64,000 nucleotides of DNA from Zea mays. Its lineage: Eukaryota > Streptophyta > Magnoliopsida > Poales > Poaceae. Below are positions 1 to 10,003 of this stretch, in pieces. The notes beneath the pieces were generated by a model. It saw only the letters and a program-made list of their open reading frames with translations. It was not told where the DNA came from and did not search any database. The position numbers were made by a program, and so were the translations under genes. Numbering within the stretch: position 1 is the stretch's first letter; the number at the start of each line of letters is the position of its first letter. The stretch is taken from the NCBI RefSeq assembly GCF_902167145.1, contig NC_050099.1, positions 241,006,588-241,070,587 of the forward strand. The letters run 5' to 3'.

Positions 1-1136
1 TGGCTTCAACTCTGGGATGTAGAGAATTTCATAAGCTTTCCAAAAAGTACAAGATCATCGAAATCGGAGTTCGGAGCTAAAAGTTACGGCCAAAATACGA
101 CAAGCGAACATGGGCTGTCCGGTGCACACTGGACCGTCCGGTGCGCCATGTCCGGTGCGCCATCTTCGGAAGCTCAAACGGCTACTTTTAACGGCTAGTA
201 CACGTGGCATGTCCGGTGCACCACCGGACAGTCCGGTGTACCTGTTCGGTGCGCCGCAGAAAGCTGCAGAACTGCTTTCCAACGACTATATTTGAGTTGG
301 GGCCTATATATACTTCACCCAACCGGCCATTTGGAGGTGTGGGAGCCCAAGCAACATACCAAGGCATATTGTAGACATTTCCAAGTGCTCAAACACCCAA
401 GTGCTTAATAGAATCACTCGGTGATTAGCGTAGGTGCTTTGCGAAGTGCTTAGTTAGTTAGACCGCTTTAGCGCTTGCTCTAGGTGAACCCTAGATTGTT
501 GAGTGAGTTTAGATAAACCTCACAACCCCTCGGCTCTTGCGTGAGCCATTGTAATTGTACCGAGTGGGGCGAGAGTCTTGCGAGACCGTGACAACCACGT
601 TTGTGTCACGGCCGCCACCGTGTACCGGAGGGAACGAGGCCCGCGGCGTTTCGGCCGGAAGCTCGATAGTGGAGACGGCGGGGAGCGTCCGAGAGGAGCC
701 GGAAGCGGAGCACCACTTGCATGTGGAGAAGGCCCGCGGCTCTCTATGGAGTTACTCGACCGAGGTGCTTGGCCCTCGCGTGGGCTTCCCTTCGCGTAGG
801 GGCACCAACGAGGATTAGTCGGGACCTTGCACGGTTCCGGATACCTCGGTAAAAATACCGGCGTCATCCACGAGAGTTTGCTTCTCTACTTTGCTCTTTA
901 AGTTTCCACATTAATATTAAGCATTTAAGTTTCAATCTTGTATTCATACATATCTAGTGTAGATTGAAACTTAGCCTTTGCGGTAGAGATAGCAACACTT
1001 AGACAAAACCTAATTTGCACATTCTAGTTTGACTATTTGCATAAGTTTTGCTCTAGGGATTTAATTGTGGCCTAATTTAGCGAAAGTTTTAGAAGTCCTA
1101 ATTCACCCCCCTCTTAGGCGTCACCCGTTTCCTACA
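1..1136 (+). mobile_element. J: Copia LTR, right-hand part (3' LTR of an element extending left)
   Basis: Non-coding LTR. The 5' end lies outside the window. U3 (about 113-240) is packed with TGTCCGGTG / CACCGGACAGTCCGGTG units, as in maize Opie/Ji-type Copia LTRs. A TATATATA box lies at 305-312, and a C-rich CACCCCCCTCTTAGG block sits near the end. The LTR ends TTTCCTACA at 1136. No PBS follows; the next bases are the interrupted antisense gene of Z1, so this is a 3' LTR inserted in, or joined to, Z1. The TSD cannot be checked because the left end is missing. The Copia assignment rests on the TG..CA, C-tract and U3 palindrome pattern shared with elements A and B, not on coding sequence. Confidence 0.8.
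305..312 (+). promoter_or_regulatory. TATA box of LTR J
   Basis: TATATATA in the middle of the LTR, after the palindrome-rich U3 and before a long GC-rich R/U5, where the Pol II start of a Copia LTR is expected. Confidence 0.55.
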
Positions 1137-3914
1137 GTCGCTTCGGCTACAGGGTCTTTTGTGTCGTCTATGGAGAAGGCGGCTTCAGCCTGAGCTTTAG
1201 CTTTGACGTGATCACATCCAGCCTTCTCCAGAATAGATGCGATTCCCCGAGCACCGGAGAAAGCACAAATATCGCCGCGATCGCTCAGGATTTCCTCGAA
1301 AGCTTCGGCTTCCCCACTTATCCATTCAATGACACCCTCGGGGTCGCCTCAGACAAAATGTCCTCAGAGGAGTAAGCACCCACTTTGGAAAAGCTAGATT
1401 TTAATTTCTTCACGCAATCCAAGGATTTTTCAAAACATCTTTTCTTGGATTCGCGAAGCTCGTCAATATTTTTCTCTAGTTTCGTCTTCCACCATTCACT
1501 AATCTCTTGGCTAGCCTTTGCGATCGCACAATTTTCATTAGCTTCGGCAAGTTGTTTCCGAAGATCTTCAACCTCGACTTTATGAGCTTCAGCCTGGGCG
1601 TTGTATTTCGCCTCATCTTCCTTTACTTTATTCACCAACGAAATTATAATTTTGTCCTTCTCCAGGGCTTCATTTCTCAGCTGGATTACCTTCGATCGAA
1701 GGTTGCCAAGAGCTATTGTGCAGCTTTCGTCCTCAAAATTCTTTTGAACCCTCAGGGCGTTGCTCAGAATTAAGCTCTATGAAAAAGAAAGATAAATGTT
1801 TAGCATGAGAATAAAAGCTTTATTCCCAAATTCATAAACTTTAAGTTTACAATTCCTGTACCTTCAGGCTGTTGTACGCAAGGCTGTCCGCGAGGTCATC
1901 CTTTGACATGGCGGAAAGGCCAACTTCGAGCTTTGGAAATCCCAAGCTTTTAGCCATCTCCCGGCATACAAATATCTCTTTGTTGTCCAGGAGACAGTAC
2001 AAGAAATCATCTTCGTCTGTGCCATTAAACACCAAGGCCCCCTCCGAATATTTCAGTTTCCGGGCGTAATGTTTGGCTTCTAAGATTTCTTCTTCGGATA
2101 ATCTTTTCCCTGAAGCATGTCGAATAATGTAATTAGTATCTTCGGACGGAGCTTTGGGAGCAGGAGCTTTAGTTTTTCTATCACGACTTGCCTCGCTGTC
2201 ATACTGGTATTCGGAGTTTGTTGCTCAGCCTTATCCTCAGGCGCAGCAGGCTTCGTCTCAATGGGCACTGAAGGCCCAGCTTCGGCTTCGGCCTGGGCTT
2301 TGACAGCTTTGGCAACTTTCTTCGTAGGAAAGGGGTCAAGGCTTTTGTGGTCTCCATGACAGCGTCTAGCACGCTGGCCATCCTCCTTCTCTTGGGAGTT
2401 GTGGCAGGAGCCTTTGTCATCTTCGGCAATTCTGCTTCTGCCGGTGGGCTCAAAATTTTTGGCATCATCACTGTTTTTTCCAATTCTGGCTCTCTGGCCG
2501 TATCATCTTTGGCTTCGGCTAGCCCAACTGTAGACATCTTCGGCACTACAATCGATCCTTCAGTGCTCTGAGCAGCGAGAGTAGCTTGTTTTGCTTCGGC
2601 AGTGGAAGAGGTCCCTTCACCAAATTCAGGCACTACGGCCGTTTCAATATATCGAGGCCAGTGGGTTAAAACCTTTATTTTCTTGCCCTTCGGCACGACA
2701 GTGGTGGCTGAAGCGGCAGTTTTCCTCTTTTTTCCTTGCCTTCTCAAGGGGTAGTAGTAATCAGGATATATGAAGCCAATTGCATAAAAAACCCTGTTCA
2801 ATCTTTTCTTGCCCAGACCCCCGAAGGCTGAGGACAAGGCATCATCTTCGGCCCTGGTATATGTCCCAAGCAACTCGTCGCTAGTAGCCTCAATGCATTT
2901 CAACCAGTCATCATTTGGTTCATCGAACTTCTCTCTGTATCTGAAGGTGTATTTCAATCGAACTAATCCACCTTCGCTGGATTTAGCAGTAGTCTCCTTC
3001 AACATCTCCCAGCTATCCACAAGTGGTCACACTCTGTAGGCTATGTGCTCTTGAATTATATCCCTTGTGCCAATGAAAGCACAGACATTGCTAAAAGTCT
3101 TCTGACACGCTTTGGCATCACTTTCAATAGCCACCTTCGGCCTTCAGAGGCCGAATCGAGACCAGATGGGGCGCTGGATAATTTCCTTAATATTCTCCCT
3201 TTCAATCAGATTATTTTTAACATAAAACCATTCCTCCATCCTGGCCCTGGGCCATCTTTTCTGGTATGTCGGAACCGGATAGCTTGCATTAGATCGAGCA
3301 ATGAATCCGTAGCAACCGAAGTTGTTGTGATACTGCTCCTTGCCGGTGGCCTTCGTCTCGTACAAAAGTTCATGCATACTGCAAAAACACTTTGCACTTG
3401 GTTCCAACTCTTGGCTTCTTACTGCCCAAACAAACAAGCCCATCCTAATTATAGCTTCGGGGGTAAGTTGATGAAGAAAGATCTGAAATATCTTCAGCAC
3501 TTCAACCAAGAATCTGCTCAATGGGAATCGAAGACCCACCTTCAAAAAGCTTTTGTAAATAACCACCTCATTTTCTTCATGAGCAGGGGCGGTGCTGTCT
3601 CCCCCAACCCTCACAATAGTCATGTCACGAAAATATCTTCCCCTCATAGCGTCAACATGACTTTGCTTAATAGTCGACTTTCCGAAGATGGTATGACTTG
3701 GTCGCCAGGGCTAGTCCTCAAAATCTTCGTCTCCACTTTCCACATCAAAGTCATCACTGTCATCAGAATCTTTAGATAAATCTGTCATTATCTCCTTTGT
3801 GATTTTCTCTGTATTTATTTTTGCTATGGATTCGTAAAACCCAGCAATAAAAGGGTCCGCAACTTTCTTCTCCTCGTACAACTTCTTCTCCTCAGTCATC
3901 TTCCTCTCAGACAT
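1137..3914 (-). pseudogene. Z1 antisense gene (PF04195-like 'gypsy type transposon' protein), spliced, broken
   Basis: A long gene antisense to its retrotransposon, of unknown function. From the ATG at 3914 it encodes, in order: a charged N-terminus ending in an Asp/Glu-rich tract (to 3714); a domain with GLRFPLSRFLVEVLKIF, HQLTPEAI and KEQYHNNFGCYGF (3647-3147) that I recognise as the plant Transposase_28 / gypsy-type transposon family; a basic, Ala/Pro-rich linker (3020-2200); a GALVFNGTDEDDF segment; then, after an 85-bp intron, a coiled coil (about 1640-1400) and a C-terminal domain open to 1137, where J cuts it. Lesions: TAG at 3711, TGA at 3144 and near 3030 (both fit CGA to TGA), and frameshifts near 2280, 2110 and 1345. 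H carries a relative with the same order. Such antisense ORFs are known from some Tat elements (Grande, from memory). Confidence 0.7.
1777..1861 (-). other. Spliceosomal intron in the Z1 antisense gene
   Basis: On the minus strand the exon ends CTGAAG at 1862, followed by GTACAG; the intron ends TTTTTCATAG and the next exon starts at 1776. Its 85 bp is typical of plants. Removing it keeps phase 0 and joins two long open stretches, whereas reading through meets a stop within four codons. A pyrimidine tract precedes the acceptor. Confidence 0.65.
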
Positions 3915-4040
3915 GGAACAAGCACTTGTCTTTAAGCCGAAGCTCGAAAATCAGGTGAGGGTTGATAAGCAAGAGTTAAAAATTTGAGAGAATAGCGCAA
4001 GCAGCAGAAATAGCGTACCAAATGCTGTCGCTGTGGGTTT

Positions 4041-4050
4041 CTATTTATAC
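4041..4050 (-). promoter_or_regulatory. Antisense promoter (TATA) of the Z1 gene
   Basis: GTATAAATAG on the minus strand, about 130 bases upstream of the ATG at 3914 and about 70 bases inside the 3' LTR start. The antisense gene therefore has its own promoter in the internal region next to the PPT, facing away from the LTR promoter. Confidence 0.6.
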
Positions 4051-4117
4051 GCCTAGCGCTTTGCAACTTGGCGGGCCCCATTTGTCAATGACTTTCGCTA
4101 TTCTAGCGAAGGGAAGG

Positions 4118-4894
4118 TGTTTTTTTGGACCTTCGGCTTAAGGTCTTCGTTCACGTCGCAGTCTGAATTCGTTGTTGCAAGAACAAATTAATACTGCGAG
4201 GGGCTACTATTGGGGGCCTTCGTCTTCTGAAGGTCCTCAAAAACATGACTAACATGCTTTTCATGTATAATATACTGTCACAGTGACCTTCGGCTTTGAG
4301 ATGAAGGTGTGCACAACATGAAGGACGCGATCTGGGAAAAGGATGAATCAATTCCGAAGCTACGAATTAAGAAGCTTCGGCTTATTGCAAGGGCGATGAT
4401 GGAGAACAGAACCGACCTAAAGGGGAATATACTACCAAGTCCTTGACTGATTACTCTTTAGTCAGTATTAAGTATCAAGGACACAGATGTAATTTTACCT
4501 AGGTTGCGTCCTGTGCCTATAAATAGATGAACAGTAACACCGTACTGTTCACACTGACTTGTATTCACTCGCACGTCACTCTTGGGTTCATACTTTCTGT
4601 TAAGCCGAAGGTACAAATGTAATTTACTGTTATTAATGTTTGTCCATGATTAGATAATAAGAATATAAATAATTTGATGATTTAATGTGATTGTTCATGT
4701 TATTTTCTATGTTTCATATGTTTCTACTTTCATTATTACATACTGAGATGATGAAGGTATGTCCTTCATAACCTTCGTCTAAAGATCATTATATCCTAAG
4801 GGAGATAATGCTTCGAAGGACGAAGGTCTTTGACCATTTATATTTTGTGTTGCCTTGTTCTTAACTCATAGCATTTGAGAACAAGTCCTCAACA
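4118..4894 (+). repeat. Z1 3' LTR
   Basis: Begins TGTTTTTTTGGACC directly after the purine tract 4105-4117 and ends GTCCTCAACA. It contains TATAAATA at 4518-4525 and the block CTTCGAAGGACGAAGGTC at about 4814-4831. The same start, PPT and blocks recur on the minus strand at 5254-5802 (Z2). Length 777 bp. Confidence 0.75.
4518..4525 (+). promoter_or_regulatory. TATA box of the Z1 3' LTR
   Basis: CCTATAAATAGATGAACAG is shared almost exactly with the Z2 LTR on the other strand (5586-5593). It points right, into the spacer at 4895-5253. Confidence 0.65.
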
Positions 4895-5253
4895 ATTAGC
4901 TTGTAAGATCGTCATGGCTTCACTGCATACATAATTTTCCCTTTTTAGGTGTCGCCCATTTTGTTTAATATGTGCATTGCGTAGGCTGTTGATTCAACTG
5001 AATGAAGCCATCCATGGTGTGATATGGAAATATCCATAACATGATTTGGGACAAGGCATTTAGCGATATACGTTGTCATTAGTTTTAACATTTACTAAAG
5101 AATCATAGTTGTTTTCAATTGAAGTTTAAACTTGCAGACTGTATCGTTCTGATTGTAAAAACTATTGTGGATTCCTTCACTGGGCACATTTCCGATATTA
5201 ATGATTATGTTTAGATGCTGTTGGTTACTTGTTATCAATTGCTTTGAACCAAT
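4895..5253. other. 359-bp spacer between two inverted LTRs, unassigned
   Basis: AT-rich DNA with no similarity to any other part of the window. It lacks PBS or PPT signals. A frame of about 30 codons (about 4951-5040, +) follows a CTTTTTAG acceptor-like site, but I recognise no product. It could be a remnant of the pre-insertion locus, a captured gene fragment or another decayed element. Confidence 0.5.
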
Positions 5254-5787
5254 AACAAGGCAACACAAGTGTTAATGATTAAAGACCTTCGTCCTTCGAA
5301 GCATTATTTCCCTTAGGATATAATGATCTTCGGACGAAGGTCATGAAGGACGTACCTTCATCATTTCAATAAGCAAGAATGTAAACAGAGACATATGAAA
5401 CGCGAAGAGAATATGAATAATTATTTCAAATCATTAGACTATTCATATTCTTATTATATAAACATGAACAAACCTCAACGATATTTAAATTACATTTGTA
5501 CCTTCGGCTTCACAGAAGGTAAAGAGCGGAAGTGACGCGAGAGAGATTACAAGTCAGCGTGAACAGCACAGGGATACTGTTCATCTATTTATAGGCATGG
5601 GACGCAACCCGGACAAAGTTACATTTATGCCCCTGATAACTAATTATAATCATAATACAAATCATCAGGGACTATGTAGTCTTTTCCTCTTTAAATCGGT
5701 GCCAACTATGTAAATTATTGCAGTTTATTTCTTTGCGATGCATGAAATTTACACACATACCGTTTTTGAGCCTTCGGCGAAAAAACA
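5254..5787 (-). repeat. Z2 3' LTR (end truncated)
   Basis: Minus strand, starting TGTTTTTTCGCCG after the purine tract GAAAAGAAGGGAAGG (5802-5788). It has TATAAATA at 5593-5586 and the same CTTCGAAGGACGAAGGTC block as Z1. The terminal part (…AAGTCCCCAACA in the 5' copy) is missing; similarity stops at 5254. Confidence 0.7.
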
Positions 5788-6104
5788 CCTTCCCTTCTTT
5801 TCATGCTTCGTAAAGAAAAAGATCCATACTTTGTAAAGAAAGATATACATGCTTTGTAAAGAGAGATCTCTTCTTGTGACAAGGCTGATAAAACTGTATT
5901 TCCCGAAACTTTCTTCGTGCCTTAGCACTTTTTTATTTTGATGAAGCATTTGCCGAAGATCAGCTTCGTATCCAATTCTCGTGTTATTGATGCAATATGA
6001 TGTATGATGTGATGTTATGCGAAATGATGTGATGATATGATGCAAAATGATGCGGATACCGAAGACACACACCCACACGCCCATACTGGAACACACAAGC
6101 TCTG

Positions 6105-6490
6105 CATCCCCTTAGGAATGACTTTTAAGCTTCTTCACCTTCTATTTCGGTGATATAAGTTCTGCATCCCTTTAGGAACGTCTTTTGAACTTCTTCGCCT
6201 TCTATTTCGGCGGTATAAGTTCCGCATCCCCTTAGGAACGACTTTTGAACTTCTTTGCCTTATATTTCGGTGGTATTTGGCTCTGCATTCCCTTTGGAAC
6301 GACTTTTGAGCAGAAAACTTACACTGCGCTCCCTTTGGAGTGACTTTTTGTAGCTTCAGCAATTTAGGCTCGACATTCCCTTAGGAACGACTTTTTAGCT
6401 CAAAGCTTACGCTGCGCTCCCTTGGGAACGACTTTTTGTAGCTTCGGCACATTTAGCTCTGCATTTCCCTAGGAACAATTTTTGAGCTTC
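6105..6490 (-). repeat. Tandem repeat of about 60 bp in the Z2 3' region
   Basis: Units carry CCTTAGGAACGACTTTTGA followed by CTTCTTCGCCTTCTATTTCGG-like text. About six degenerate copies lie between gag and the 3' LTR. The reading frames across them are low-complexity by-products. Confidence 0.7.
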
Positions 6491-6630
6491 GTAAATCTGT
6501 GAAGAAGATATATTTCGCTCTGATAGAAGCAAAATCCTTACAAAAATTAAAACCAAATTTACATTGCTTGTTCCTTATTAAAAAGCAAAATGGCATAGAA
6601 CATAAAAGTATTTCAGAAGCAGGATATCAC

Positions 6631-8159
6631 TCAGTATATGTGCTTTGATTCTGGTACAGTACTATTGACTGTACGAGCTTCAGACTCCTCCCTGAATTCA
6701 CGTTGTTGTTGGGAGTGCTGGCGCCCTTCTGGCTGCTGGCTTCGGGAATAAGTAGGTTGCAGTAGTGGTGCCGGTGGGAGCTGGGGCCAAGAAGCCTGTG
6801 AATGGCTTGCCGAAGCAACAGAAGCTGCAGGTTGGTTGCCCACATATTCTGGTATGTAGGGAGAGTGGCACGAAGCAGTATGTAGGACTTGCTTCGGCTG
6901 ATTCTACCGAGCTTCTGCTTCGGCAATCTTCTTTTGCTTCAGAATAGTGATTTGGCAGGTTCTTGTAGTGTGACCTTTGTCCTCACCATAGAATAAGCAA
7001 TAAATTTTCCTGGGCTGATCCCCATATCTTCCTCCGAAGCCCCTGTCGCCTCTGCCCCTTGGAGCTGGTGGCCTGAAGGAGCTTTGTTGCTGTCCTGAAG
7101 ACTGTGAGGTGTGCTGTGGCCTCTGAATTTGGCTTCCTTTGTCGTCGTTCTGACTGGAGCTGTGGATTGATCTGACATGCCTAGGGTGGATTCTCCCTCC
7201 GAAGCCCCTAGTCATCTCAGAAAATCTGTAAGCTTCCTCCCTTCTTTGTCGGAAGTCATTGTCAGCCCGGATGTACTCATCCATTTTCTGAAGCAGCTTC
7301 TCTAGAGTTTGGGGAGGTTTCCTGGCGAAGTATTGAGCCGTAGGTCCTGGCCGAAGACCCTTGATCATGGCCTCAATGACAATTTCACTGGGCACTATGG
7401 GTGCTTGTGCTCTCAGTCGCAAGAACCTTCAGACATACGCCTGAAGGTATTCCTCATGGTCTTGTGTGCACTGGAACAAGGCCTAGGCTGTGACTGGCTT
7501 CGTTTGAAAGCCTTGAAAACTGGTAACCAGCATGTCCTTGAGCTTCTGCCATGACGTGATTGTCCCTGGCCGAAGAGAAGAATACCATGTCTAGGCCACG
7601 TTTCGGACTGCCATGACGAAGGATTTTGCCATGACAGCTGTGTTGCCTTCGTATGAGGATATTGTTGCCTCATAGCTCATCAAGAATTGCTTTGGGTCCG
7701 AGTGCACATCGTACATGGGTAGCTGGGGTGGCTTGTAGGATTGTGGCCATGGGATAGCCTGCAATTCTGCTGCCAGGGGAGAAGCATCATCAAAAGTAAA
7801 GGTACCATGATTAAAATCATCGTACCATTCATCTTCGTTGAATGAGCCTTCTTGACGAAGCTCCCTGTGTTGGGGCCTTCGGTCATGATCATTTTGAGTA
7901 AGATGACACACTTCCACAGTAGCTTCATCGATCTTCCTTTGAAGATCGACCAGCCGAGCCATCTTCTCCTTTTTCCTTTGTACCTGCTGATGGATGATTT
8001 CCATGTCCCTGATATCCTGGTCCAACTCCTCCTCCTGAAGTGTTGGACTGGTGGCCTTTCTCTTTTGGATTCTGGCCTCTCAGAGAGAGAGAGAGTCTCC
8101 TAGTTTGTGTCCAGTGGCTGCAGTGCAGCCCCTGGCGCTGTTGTCTTCTTCGGTGGCAT
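6631..8159 (-). pseudogene. Z2 gag
   Basis: Capsid/nucleocapsid polyprotein. The likely start is the ATG at 8159, in MPPKKTTAPGAA. A coiled-coil-like segment follows (8025-7900), then the retrotransposon gag core (QFLMSYEATISSYEG; AMIKGLRPGPTAQYFA), a Gly/Arg/Gln-rich stretch, a zinc-knuckle-like YCLFYGEDKGHTTRTC (about 7000) and a Gln-rich tail to 6631. Lesions: TAG at 8102-8100 and a frame change near the GAGAGA run at 8086-8093; TAG at 7591 (NVA*TWYSS) and at 6904 (EAEAR*NQPKQ), both best explained as CAG to TAG; and a frame change between 7591 and 7422. No pol follows. Confidence 0.75.
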
Positions 8160-8202
8160 GACGAAGGTTGATGCTTTGCCGAAGATTATGGAAGTGAGTA
8201 CA

Positions 8203-8219
8203 CCGGAGGTGGGCGCCAA
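8203..8219 (-). other. Z2 primer-binding site
   Basis: TTGGCGCCCACCTCCGG on the minus strand follows the LTR end CCCCAACA. The TGGCGCC start is usual for Tat-type gypsy elements. This fixes the direction of Z2. Confidence 0.7.
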
Positions 8220-8308
8220 TGTTGGGGACTTGTTCTTAAATGCTATGAATTAAGAACAAGGCAACACAAAAGAGGTTAATGATTAATGCCCTTCGTCCTT
8301 CGAAGCAT
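8220..8308 (-). repeat. Z2 5' LTR stub
   Basis: The last ~89 bases of the LTR, matching the Z1 LTR end. Similarity stops after CTTCGAAGCAT at 8308, where Copia A pol begins without a TSD. A deletion removed the rest of this LTR and the 5' part of A. Confidence 0.7.
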
Positions 8309-10003
8309 ACTTTTGATGCATCATATGTGCTTACTAACAAATCAGGCAAAGTAGTTGCCAAATATGTTGGGGGCAAACACAAGAGCTCAAAGACTTGTGT
8401 TTGGGTACCCAAGGTGCTTGTTTCTAATATAAAAGGACCCAAGACCATTTGGGTACCTAAGAACAAGGCCTAAATTTGTTTTGTAGGTTTATGCATCCGG
8501 TGGTTCAAGTTGGATAATCGATAGCGTGTGCACAAACCACATGACAGGGGAGAAGAGAATGTTCTCCTATGAGAAAAACGAAGATCCCCAACGAGCTATG
8601 ACATTCGGGGATGGAAATCAAGGTTTGGTCAAAGGCTTGGGTAAAATTGCTATATCCCCTGACCATTCTATTTCCAATGTTTTTCTTGTAGATTCTTTAG
8701 ATTACAATTTGCTTTCTGTTTCTCAATTATGCAAAATGGGCTACAACTGTCTATTTATAGACGTAGGAGTTACTGTCTTTACAAGGAGTGATGATTCAAT
8801 AGCATTTAAAGGAGTGTTAGAGGGTCCGCTATATTTAGTTGATTTTAATGAGAACCAAGCTGAACTTAACACTTGTTTAATTGCTAAGACTAATATGGGT
8901 TGGCTCTGGCATCACCGGCTAGCCCATGTTGGAATGAAGAATCTTCATAAGCTTCTAAAGGGAGAGCACATTTTAGGACTAACAAATGTTCATTTTGAGA
9001 AAGACATGATTTGTAGTGCATGCCAAGCAGGAAAGCAAGTTAGTGCTCATCATCCACACAAGAACATCATGACAACTAACAGGCCGCTCAAGCTACTCCA
9101 CATGGATCTATTTGGCCCGATTGCTTACATAAGCATCGGAGGGTATAAGTACTGTCTAGTTATTGTGGATGACTATTCTCGCTTCACTTGGGTGTTCTTT
9201 ATGCAGGAAAAATCACAAACCCAAGGGACCTTAAAAGGATTCTTAAGACGAGCTCAAAATGAGTTCGGACTAAGGATCAAAAAGATAAGAAGTGATAATG
9301 GGACCGAGTTCAAGAATTCTCAAATTGAAGGTTTTCTTGAGGAAGAGGGCATCAAGCATGAGTTCTCTTCTCCCTACACACCTCAACAAAATGGTGTAGT
9401 GGAGAGGAAGAATAGAACTCTACTAGACATGACGAGGACCATGCTTGATGAGTACAAGACTCCGGACCGGTTTTGGGCTGAGGCGATTAACACCGCCTGC
9501 TACTCCATCAACTGGCTCTACCGTCACCGAATCCTCAAGAAGACATCATACAAACTCCTCACCGGTAAAAAGCCCAATGTTTCATATTTTAGAGTCTTTG
9601 GGAGTAAATGTTGTATTCTTATCAAAAGAGGTAGAAAATCTAAATTTGCTCCTAAGGTTGTAGAAGGTTTTTTACTTGGTTATGACTCAAAACACAAGGG
9701 CATATAGAGTCTTCAAGAAATCCACTAGATTGGTTGAGGTTTCTTGTGACATTGTGTTTGATGAGACTAATGGCTCCCAAGTGGAGCAAGTTGATCTTGA
9801 TGAATTAGATGATGAAGAGGCTCCATGCGTCGCGCTAAGGAACATGTCTATTGGAGATGTGTGCCCTAAGGAAACCGAAGAGCCTCCACAAGCACAAGAT
9901 CAACCGTCATCTTCCAACCAAGCATCTCCACCAACTCAAGATGAGGATCAGGCTCAAAATGATGAAGATCAAGAGGATGAGCCACCTCAAGAAGAGGACA
10001 ATG
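8309..10003 (+). pseudogene. A pol, first part: gag end, protease, integrase
   Basis: Copia order PR-IN-RT-RH. A stop ends the gag-like tail at 8471-8473 (VPKNKA*). The protease active site reads WIIDSVCTNHMTG, where DSG is expected, so the catalytic Gly is changed to Val (about 8516-8530). Integrase follows: HHRLAHVG...CSACQAGK zinc finger (8913-9030), LHMDLFGPI, SDNGTEF and GVVERKNRTL (D,D-35-E core, 9095-9420), then the GKKPNVSYFRVFGSKC region. A frame change near 9690, at an AAAACACAAG run, puts the acidic linker (9700-10003) in another frame. B interrupts it at 10003; reading continues at 38796. Confidence 0.85.

Larger units (their letters stand above)
1137..4894 (+). mobile_element. 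Z1: 3' end of a Tat-type gypsy element (antisense gene, PPT, 3' LTR)
   Basis: A + strand gypsy element cut on the left by J. It retains an antisense gene (1137-3914, minus strand), that gene's promoter, a PPT (4105-4117, AGCGAAGGGAAGG) and a 3' LTR (4118-4894). Both coding strand and LTR are rich in CTTCGG/GAAGG, as in maize Cinful-Zeon-like gypsy families (family name from memory). No PBS follows the LTR, so this is the 3' LTR. Gag and pol are absent. Z2 carries a diverged LTR of the same type in inverse orientation. Confidence 0.75.
5254..8308 (-). mobile_element. Z2: pol-less gypsy element of Zeon type
   Basis: Read on the minus strand: a 5' LTR stub (8308-8220), PBS (8219-8203), gag (8159-6631), tandem repeats (about 6490-6105), PPT (5802-5788) and a 3' LTR missing its last ~35 bases (5787-5254). 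There is no protease, RT or integrase, and no room for them, so the element is non-autonomous and would depend on a related pol. This recalls Zeon, the pol-less partner of Cinful in maize (from memory). The 5' LTR is cut at 8308, where Copia A begins. Confidence 0.75.

Noticed and set aside
520..867. 115-codon frame in LTR J and its + strand partners
   Set aside because: Within R/U5 of a Copia LTR, mutually overlapping on both strands; no splice layout like that in E, F, G and D.
6105..6490. Regular repeats that could suggest a CRISPR array
   Set aside because: Plant nuclear DNA, contiguous 60-bp tandem units without unique spacers, inside Z2.
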